Origin: Brachionus rotundiformis
Taxonomy: Eukaryota; Rotifera; Eurotatoria; Ploima; Brachionidae
Assembly (NCBI GenBank): GCA_016802295.1
Contig: JAESIW010000020.1
Location: 3,329,909-3,393,908, forward strand
DNA length: 64,000 nucleotides
Reading direction: 5' to 3'
The notes beneath the pieces were generated by a model, which saw only the letters and a list, made by a program, of their open reading frames with translations, was not told where the DNA came from and ran no database searches. Shown piece by piece: positions 56,890-64,000 of the stretch. Position 1 is the stretch's first letter; each line of letters opens with the position of its first letter. The position numbers and the translations under genes are program-made.

Positions 56890-59799
56890 TTTTCAATTTT
56901 ATGCATCAAAAAAACTGTTCTATGGCTATAAATAGATAAAAAAAATTGGTTTAACTTATATGAGTTATATAATACTGATTGATTAAAAGTATAACTAAAT
57001 AAAATTTTATAAATATTGTTTAGTAATCATTTGCAGCTAGTAAAATTTTGATATAAAAAATTTTTTTTAGAAAATTTCTAAAGTGCTGAGCGATCCAACT
57101 AAAATTGATCGATATTTAATGAATATTTATTTGATTTTTGAATACAATTTAGGTAAGTAAGAAAAATCAGGACTTGTTTTGCTTCTAATTAAGATTTATA
57201 TTCTATTCGAATGCAAATTTTAACTATTCTAGAAGCCTCTTGTTGCCTAATTGAATTTTCCAACAAAAAAAATACAATTTGGTTCAACAAGTTGGTTGTA
57301 AGAATGCGAGTTGAATTCATGCAGGGCATAGAGATATAGTGAACTTCCTGATAACAGCGCAGAGGTATTGATAAGAAATCTTGCTGAATATCAATCTCAT
57401 TTACAAAAACACTTTGGATTTAATTAGATATGGTATTTACAGAGACTATTCAAGTCTATCATACGGTAATGTTCCGGCGTTAAATTAGCTCGAAAGTTTA
57501 TTTTTTTTTAAACCAAATATAACAACACACATGTTTTTGATTTTATCAATGGGCGATTCGAGGGCCAAAATTTTCGAAATGCTTATCATTAAGAGTCCGA
57601 TTTGAAGCAGACGTCTTATTTTTTAATGAGCCGGGATTTGGTTTTATAAACTAGATTAATTTATTTATGAACTATTTATAATTAGTATTTATTAATCATA
57701 TTTGTATTGTTTACCAAAAGTTAAGAAAATATTTTTAAAATATTAAGCTAAATTAGAATTATAAAATAAAATTTGTTTATAATTTTTAAAATTTAATCTA
57801 TTCTGTTTGATTTATGTTATTTAACATTTATTTTGATAATAAAAAGAAAAATATCGTTCAATTTTATTAATTTAATGATAAATAGAAAAAAACTTTTACA
57901 ACTATGACCATGCGGTAAAGCCCTCCTTGAAAAACCTCTTAATGAAGCTCTTTACAGCATGCATATGGACACATATTTTTATATTTTTATATGGACATAA
58001 CAATTGTATTAGCCTACATCATGTAGGTTCACAATAGTAAGGTAACTACTAAAAGTTTTACCTTCAGGTTGCTTGTTAGACTCTGTTGGTGATGAGGTTT
58101 TCTTACTGGATGCATTTTTTAGAATAATTGTATTTATCAAATTTTTTTGTTTTCAAATTTATAGAAATTTTGAAAAATAAAATAATAAAATAAATCCTGG
58201 GTAGTAGATATGGTTTTAGATGGTATCAATCGAATTAAACATTTTGGGAGTCAAAAGTGTACTATTTGCAAAACAAGGCGTATTTCAATTGCCAAAAAAA
58301 TTTAATTTAATCTTGTTTTTTATAAAATTCTTTTAATTTATTTTTAATCAATATTTAATTTTAATTAAAGTTTATAATAACTTTAATTGTATTTTTAATT
58401 AATTAAATTTCTTGAAAGCATGTTTTTCTATAAATGAGTGATATTTTAAATAAACTAATGAATCCTTTTGAAAAATCATGAAGGCACCGTGATAAGTCTT
58501 AATAAGAATAGCTATTAGTGTCGGACTTTTTAAATGCATCACTTTGTACTCACATAAAAAATAAATTCATGAAGAAGTCCTGATGAAGTCTTGAATGGTA
58601 TTTTGAAAGAATTTAAAAAACTTTTTGAGCGAGAAAGTTTTCTAATTAAAAAAAATTTTTAAGGAACAATTATTACAAAACATGATCTTTAAATAAAAAC
58701 ATTTTTAATTTAAAAAAAAAATTCTAATTTTGTATAGAATTATTTTTATCACAAAAATGCTTTAATTAAAATAATAATAAATTGTAGTCAGATAGTGCAT
58801 GAACGATTTCATGATTCCAAATCATGAGTGGTGTAAAAATTTCCATTATTTTGTTTATTATATGTAGAAAAATTTTTAAGATTCATTCAGTACTTATTGA
58901 TTGAAAAAATATCAAAAAATTTCAGCTAATTTCTCCAAAATAATGTAATAGCTTTATATTTTTAGAGGATGAATTTTCGGTATTTGATAGTTAGGAAGAT
59001 AATTGATAAAATTATTCTTTTCTGTAAAAATTACTGTAAAACTAGTTTTTGTTGACAAAATATTTTTGGATAATATATTTTTAGGAAAAATTTAATTCTA
59101 AACTAGCCATGCATATGAAAAAAAATCAATTTAATATATCGACTATGATTGTTGTTATTTTTAGAAGATAGATTCAATAAGTTAACTTATATTAAATTTT
59201 TATAGATATTTTTTCATAATTATTTACAAAATGCTTTAAATATTTTTTACTTAAAAATTAATTTATCCAAAGAATAACATTAATTTCAAAATCAAAATTT
59301 GCTAATTACTTAATTGCAGGCATATAAAGTTTATAAAATATATAAAAATTTCATTCATTTATTAAGTTGATTGGAAATTTTATAAATATGATTAAATCTA
59401 AAATTCCTAAAAATCAATTTAGTATCTTAAAATAAATTATTAAAATATTTTAGAAATTTTAAAAATTGAGTTTTTTTTTAATCATTTCCTCTAAGTAACA
59501 TTAAATCTTGAGTTCAAAATTTACCTTTAAAGGTAATTTTTCTAGTTAGCTGAAACTTTTCTAAAAATATTTTCTATAATAAACAAAATCTCATAGATAC
59601 CGTCACTAAATTATATTTAAAACTATTTAACACAATAATATTGAATAACCCAACTATTCTCAAGTATAAATTTACTAATTTTGATTTTTCATCTAGAGCT
59701 TGTAATGAAAAATTGAATTATGCAAAATATAGCATGTTAAAAATTAAAAATTAAATCAATTGTTTATTTTTTAAGTTTTTTTTTAATTGGTTTTTAATT
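56890..59799. other. Intergenic, about 2.9 kb, possible repeat remains
   Basis: Holds the likely promoter of the papilin-like gene (TATTTATA on the minus strand near 56925). Patches at about 57230-57660 and 57900-58130 are less A+T-rich and look like old repeats; the second may be a reverse transcriptase tail (FFKEGF on the minus strand), but I could not assign them. A small hairpin (CATGATT/AATCATG) lies near 58810-58830. Confidence 0.45.
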
Positions 59800-60508
59800 A
59801 TGGGCAATGGTAAAACTAGGCACGCCAAAGAACTGACGGATGATGACATTTTGCATTTATGTATAATTTCAGAGTTTAGCAAAGAAGAAATTTTATTTTA
59901 CTATCAAAATTTTATTGCTGATTGTCCATCCGGAAAAGTGTCCAAGTAATAAAATAATTGCGCTTTTTTTTTGGAAAAGTTTAATACTTTTTAGAAAAGA
60001 TTTTCAAAATATATACAAAAAAATCTATCCACAAAACAATTCATCCAAATTTAGTTCACGTATTTTTGATGTTTACGATCGAAATAAAGATGGGTATTTA
60101 GATTTTGAGGAGTTTTTGTTAGCCAACAAGATCACAACTGGAAATAATATAAATGATAAGTTGAAAATGGCATTTGAAATTTATGATCTAAAAAATGACG
60201 GAGTTTTGGATAAGAAAGAAATGATAGAAACATTAACCAACATTTATACAATGGCTGGCTTAGATCGCAAAATTAAAAGCTATAAAAAAATGGCTGAGGA
60301 AAAAGTGGATATTATCTATAGTAGATTTAATTTAAAAAAAGATAATATCCTTACTTTGGATGAATTTATTGAGTGCTATATGAGTGACGAAAATTTGAAA
60401 AGCATTTTAAGGGCTACATTTATAGAAAAAAAGCCATGTATACCTCAGCAACCCAAAAACTACCAAGAGCTTCATTTAAAGGCTATTCAAAGAGCTTTAA
60501 GCATGTAG
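59800..60508 (+). CDS. Neuronal calcium sensor (EF-hand) protein, 219 aa
   Basis: Two exons, 59800-59945 and 59995-60508, split by a 49-base intron at phase 2. MGNGKTRHAKEL is a good N-myristoylation start. The first EF-hand has the inactive Cys-Pro form typical of the family (FIADCPSGKVSKKDF). The second is canonical (DRNKDGYLDFEE), the third is good (DLKNDGVLDKKE), and the fourth is degenerate (NLKKDNILTLDE, Asn for Asp at position 1 and Lys at position 3). It matches the frequenin/visinin/hippocalcin/KChIP group, membrane-recruited calcium sensors of neurons and photoreceptors. The C-terminus is extended by about 25 residues beyond the usual length of about 190, so I give no specific symbol. 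Confidence 0.88.
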
Positions 60509-61269
60509 CGCAATGCTAACAAGTTAGGTCGACTAGTTTAATCAAGGAAACATTGAGCCATCATAAGTGAGCAATGAAAACCAGAAATTATTGACAAGAA
60601 AGACAAACTAAAAAAGAGATAACAGATATTTGATAATAAAAATTATATAAAAGGTTTTTAAACAATATTTTATTTTATCTTACATATAGAGTAAGAGTTT
60701 ATGAATTTTTTTTCTTTTTTTTTCAAGAAAAATCAATTTTTCTTTAAAAAATTGATAGAACTGCATTTCCTAGCGGTTAAGTGCACCCATAAGACTAAGA
60801 CTTTTTTTAGCTCTATCTATGTTGCTTCCTTGTAAAGCATACTTAGATCCTTATAAAATATTTAATTTGAAGAAAATTTTCTATCATTTAAGGTCTTAAA
60901 TTTTTCAATAAAGACACGATTTTGGCGGCTCTTATTTGCAAGGGTTTACGGTATTAGGCTTATTAATAAAGTTGGCAGGTCTAGGAGTTCAATATTGAAT
61001 TTTAAAATTTTATTCTTTACGTAATTTTTCAACATGCATGAAGAGAGTACTTGTCTAAAACAAAATAGTAATTAAGTTATTAGTTAATCGATCAAAAAAA
61101 TATTAAATATTAAAAATAAGTTTAAATTAAAAATTAAAAAGCCTATCCAAAGTAATTTTTAAAAATTGTTTTAATTTCATGTTGGTAAATATTTACTAAA
61201 AAATAAAACATTAATAACATAATTGATACAAAATAACTAAAAAAAGTAGATATTTGATTTTTCGATCCA
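60509..61269. other. Intergenic, no gene seen
   Basis: A+T-rich with one less A+T-rich patch near 60770-60850 that may be an old repeat. No supported gene. Confidence 0.5.
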
Positions 61270-61884
61270 TCAAATATCACTTGGTAATCAACTAGATGTA
61301 CTTTATGCAAGCTTTTCTAAAACCTTTGATAATGTGAATCACCTAAAACTTTTATTTGAAATTAAACGGCTTGGTATTGATGGAATGAGTGGCCTATAAT
61401 TCTTAACTTCGAAAAATATGAGATTTTAAGTTTAAGTCGAAATCAAGGACTTCAAAATGATTATGTTATGACTGATTTAGCGAATGGTAAACCTCTTCTT
61501 GTCTCAAAATTTCGGATTCAGAAAGACTTAGGAATCTAGATCCGAAAAATTTTAAATGGCAATCGCAAGTGCGTTGGGTACCCTCAAAACGCATCAATCT
61601 CAGAATATTAGGTCAAGTTCTTCATGGTATTAAATTTTACACAAATGGTTATCAAACTACTTTACACAAGTCTTGCAAGGCCTCATCTACAGCATGCTAT
61701 TCTAGTAAGGTCCCCATATCTACAGAAAGATAAAAGAATTCTAGAGGATGTAAACCGAAGAGCTACTCGTGTTTTTGCTGGTTTTAAAAATCTAAACTTC
61801 GCTGAAAGACTTAAAGCTCTAAATCTGACCAATTTTACCAAAAAGCGTCTAGAGGCGATCCTTTCAAAATTAAAAGAGAAATAA
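61270..61884 (+). mobile_element. Decayed non-LTR reverse transcriptase
   Basis: Plus-strand pieces in order: LDVLYASFSKTFDNVNHLKL (the 'DLSKAFDxVxH' core motif), LLFEIKRLGIDG, then after a deletion FRIQKDLGI and finally an open 86-residue stretch with TSLARPHLQHAILVRSPYL, NRRATRVFAGFKNLNF and ERLKALNLTNFTKKRLEA. The YADD region is missing and stops interrupt the first half. It is a dead jockey/CR1-type element, and the best preserved near its C-terminus. Confidence 0.75.
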
Positions 61885-62471
61885 TCAAGAATTTTACTCA
61901 ACAATACAACTTGGTAAGCATATGGTGGGAATAGATATGATGGAATGCAGAATCAAGAGTTGGCTTTAATGAAATAATTGACAAATGCTTTCAAAATATT
62001 TCTTAATTACTGTTTCTACAACATACATGTTTCTCATTCATTTTATTAATATCTTTTGCTATGACCAACTCAATTTAGAACATTTTTTAGTAATTTCTTG
62101 ATTAAGATTCTTCGATTATTTAAAGAAAATTATTTTATCTAAAGACTAAAAACATTACGAAATGGTCAGATTAATTTGAAAAAAATTTTACTCCATTATA
62201 TTTTTTTTTATTCTATTAATTCTGTACAACTATGAGTTTTAGAGTTAAAATTTTTCAAAATTAAATTAACTTATTTTACGAAAAGCATTTCTATAAATTA
62301 AATTTAGACGGATTGAATTTTTTATTTTTAAATTTTCAAAAATAATTAAGTTAAAAATTTTAATCAAAATTAAACAATAAATAAAAAAATTTTATTTACA
62401 TGAATTTTAATTAATTTAATAACTTATTTCATTAAGCTAATAGCAATTCAATTATCATTCTTTCGTCAAGC
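61885..62471. other. Intergenic, no gene seen
   Basis: Mostly very A+T-rich sequence between the retrotransposon relic and the 3' end of the next minus-strand gene. Confidence 0.55.
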
Positions 62472-63707
62472 TTATTCTTTATTTTCCTGCAAGGAAAATA
62501 AGTCGATTTGATAATTGCACCATTTACCTAAATCGATTTGATCAATTTTGTAAATTGTGTTGATTATTTCGTTTGTTGATTCGACTGCTTTTAAGCTTAT
62601 CTCAGCGTTTATTTTGCGATAACGAGGACTTGAATTTTGAATATTTTTTTTAAAAAAATCCATATTAGTAATTATTTTATAAGCATTCTCCTCCGATCTA
62701 TTCATATAACCCATAAAAGATAAATTAGCACTGTTAAGCTTGTTCAATTTATCCAAAATTAATCTTAGATACTCTAAAGCTTTAAATTGGTGTTTTTCCC
62801 AGAGTTTGATCATAAGCAGAAGAAGACTTCCGACCCCCAGCGCTCCAACACTAGCTCCTATTTTAGAAAGATAAAAATTAATAGATAAAAGAAAAATTAT
62901 TTAAAAACCCAGCAAAATCGCTCCAAGTGGAGGAAAGGAAAATCCTCCTAGTACCAAGACTCCTGTTCCACCAAAAGCGATGCTCTCCACTGCCAATGTA
63001 CTGGCTGACGCACCTGTGATCATTCCCAAAGATGCGCCAACTTTTGGTAAAAAATTACCAAAATTGATTCGATTCTCCACAACTGTGATCTTATTTTCAA
63101 TATTCTCTTTCAAAACACTTATCTTACTATCTAGTTCAATCGATTCATTTTTGGAAGACTTTGAATGCTCCAGAAGTTTGCCGATACCGTTGGACATATT
63201 TGAAAGGGCCATGTCAATATCGAGTAAATCATTATTGTCCAATTCTTTTTCCGATTCTGGTCTTAATGCCTCTGACATCACATTCATATGAATTACGGCC
63301 TCTTCCAAATGAGGCAATGCCATTTTTAAATTATGCTTGGTATTAATCACTAGTTTAATAAATGACTGAATTAGAGTAGAGAAAAAATTGGCTATATCGG
63401 AGAATTCTTTTATTTCTTCTTCTAATTTGGAAAGAAATTCTTTTATGCTGTTGACCATTTCAGGTATTTCATGTAATCGGCTTTGGAAGTCAAGTGAAGC
63501 AAAATTGGTTCCAATGGCTATAAATTTGCAGAATGTTCTTGTTTGTGAGTCATTTTCAAGACCGTGCTTTTTGGCTACGTTCAAAAGTTCATTTTCACTT
63601 ATTTGTGGAATGTCAACTAGATTCCAACCATCATGAGATTTTATATTTTTAAATGTATTCTCCAAATGAGTCTTAAAGTCTTTTTTAATTCGATTATTGT
63701 CGGTCAT
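62472..63707 (-). CDS. Coiled-coil / glycine-rich hairpin / coiled-coil protein, pore-former-like, 394 aa
   Basis: Two exons, 62909-63707 and 62472-62857, joined at phase 1 by a 51-base intron. Residues 1 to about 215 are charged and helical (coiled-coil-like), with no signal peptide. Then comes a long stretch rich in Gly, Ala and Ser with hydrophobic residues (VGASLGMITGASASTLAV and GGTGVLVLGGFSFPPLGAIL). It continues straight across the splice as GASVGALGVGSLLLLMI. It looks like two or three membrane-inserting segments. A second charged helical region of about 115 residues ends the protein. This layout recalls alpha-helical pore-forming proteins (the ClyA/Hbl-type fold) or apolipoprotein L. 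That is an architectural comparison only; I recognise no sequence family, and a resident membrane protein is as possible. The splice inside the hydrophobic hairpin supports the gene model. Confidence 0.7.
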
Positions 63708-64000
63708 TTTTTAAAAATTAATACAAGAATCAAAAAATTTTTTAATTTTAAGAATCTAACTACACATAAATTTATTAAAAAATTATGCTTTTTTTATTAA
63801 TTTCAAAATACTCAGGTAATGTTTTTTTTTTGTTAAGATTTGATATTCAAATTAATGCAGAATGGTTTATTAATCTGATTCAAAATTTCAATTAAAATAG
63901 ATAAATTTAAGAAAATTATTTATTTTGGACTAGAAAATATATCATTAAGAAAAAGAAAATTATGAAATTTCATTTTGATCTTGGTTACAATTTAATTTTG

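Noticed and set aside
1..64000. CRISPR arrays, bacterial operon signals, riboswitches
   Set aside because: No regularly spaced repeats, and all genes show eukaryotic introns and animal families.

Overview
This is a strongly A+T-rich animal (metazoan) sequence. Coding stretches stand out as islands of higher G+C. Most genes are cut by short GT-AG introns of about 45-70 bases, and intergenic DNA is poly-A/poly-T rich. The gene set includes a papilin-like matrix protein, a perilipin, a JMY/WHAMM-type nucleation factor, RGP1, ACAD9, ILVBL/HACL2, GDPD1, CIR1, NOP10 and a neuronal calcium sensor. This points to a small protostome invertebrate. A monogonont rotifer such as Brachionus is my best guess, by inference only.

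Layout. 1-9 kb is mostly non-coding, with a short inverted-repeat transposon (872-1014), a decayed non-LTR retrotransposon piece and a 94-residue membrane protein (5399-5792). 9.8-19.1 kb carries a one-domain chitin-binding membrane protein, two small AT-hook genes and an intronless ankyrin-like gene. 19.8-30.4 kb holds four minus-strand genes: GDPD1 (with a Tc1-like relic in a large intron), CIR1 closely followed by NOP10, and ILVBL. 31.7-46.9 kb holds five plus-strand genes: JMY/WHAMM-like, ACAD9-like closely followed by RGP1, perilipin-like, and a BLVRB-like reductase. 48.8-56.9 kb is one 24-exon minus-strand gene for a papilin-like protein of 1,973 residues. 59.8-63.7 kb has a neuronal calcium sensor and a two-exon protein built like an alpha-helical pore former. 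At least six decayed non-LTR reverse transcriptase pieces are scattered through the window.

There is no single pathway here, but some themes recur. Lipid metabolism: GDPD1, ILVBL, ACAD9-like, perilipin-like. Membrane traffic and cytoskeleton: RGP1, JMY/WHAMM. Extracellular matrix: papilin-like and the chitin-binding protein. The points most worth a second look are an ACAD9 homologue without its catalytic glutamate, a papilin without thrombospondin repeats in which nearly all Kunitz domains lack a basic P1 residue, the pore-former-like protein, and two tight same-strand gene pairs with acceptor-like sites that suggest operons with spliced-leader trans-splicing. All exon models were joined by hand from splice signals, reading frame and remembered family similarity; no search was run.
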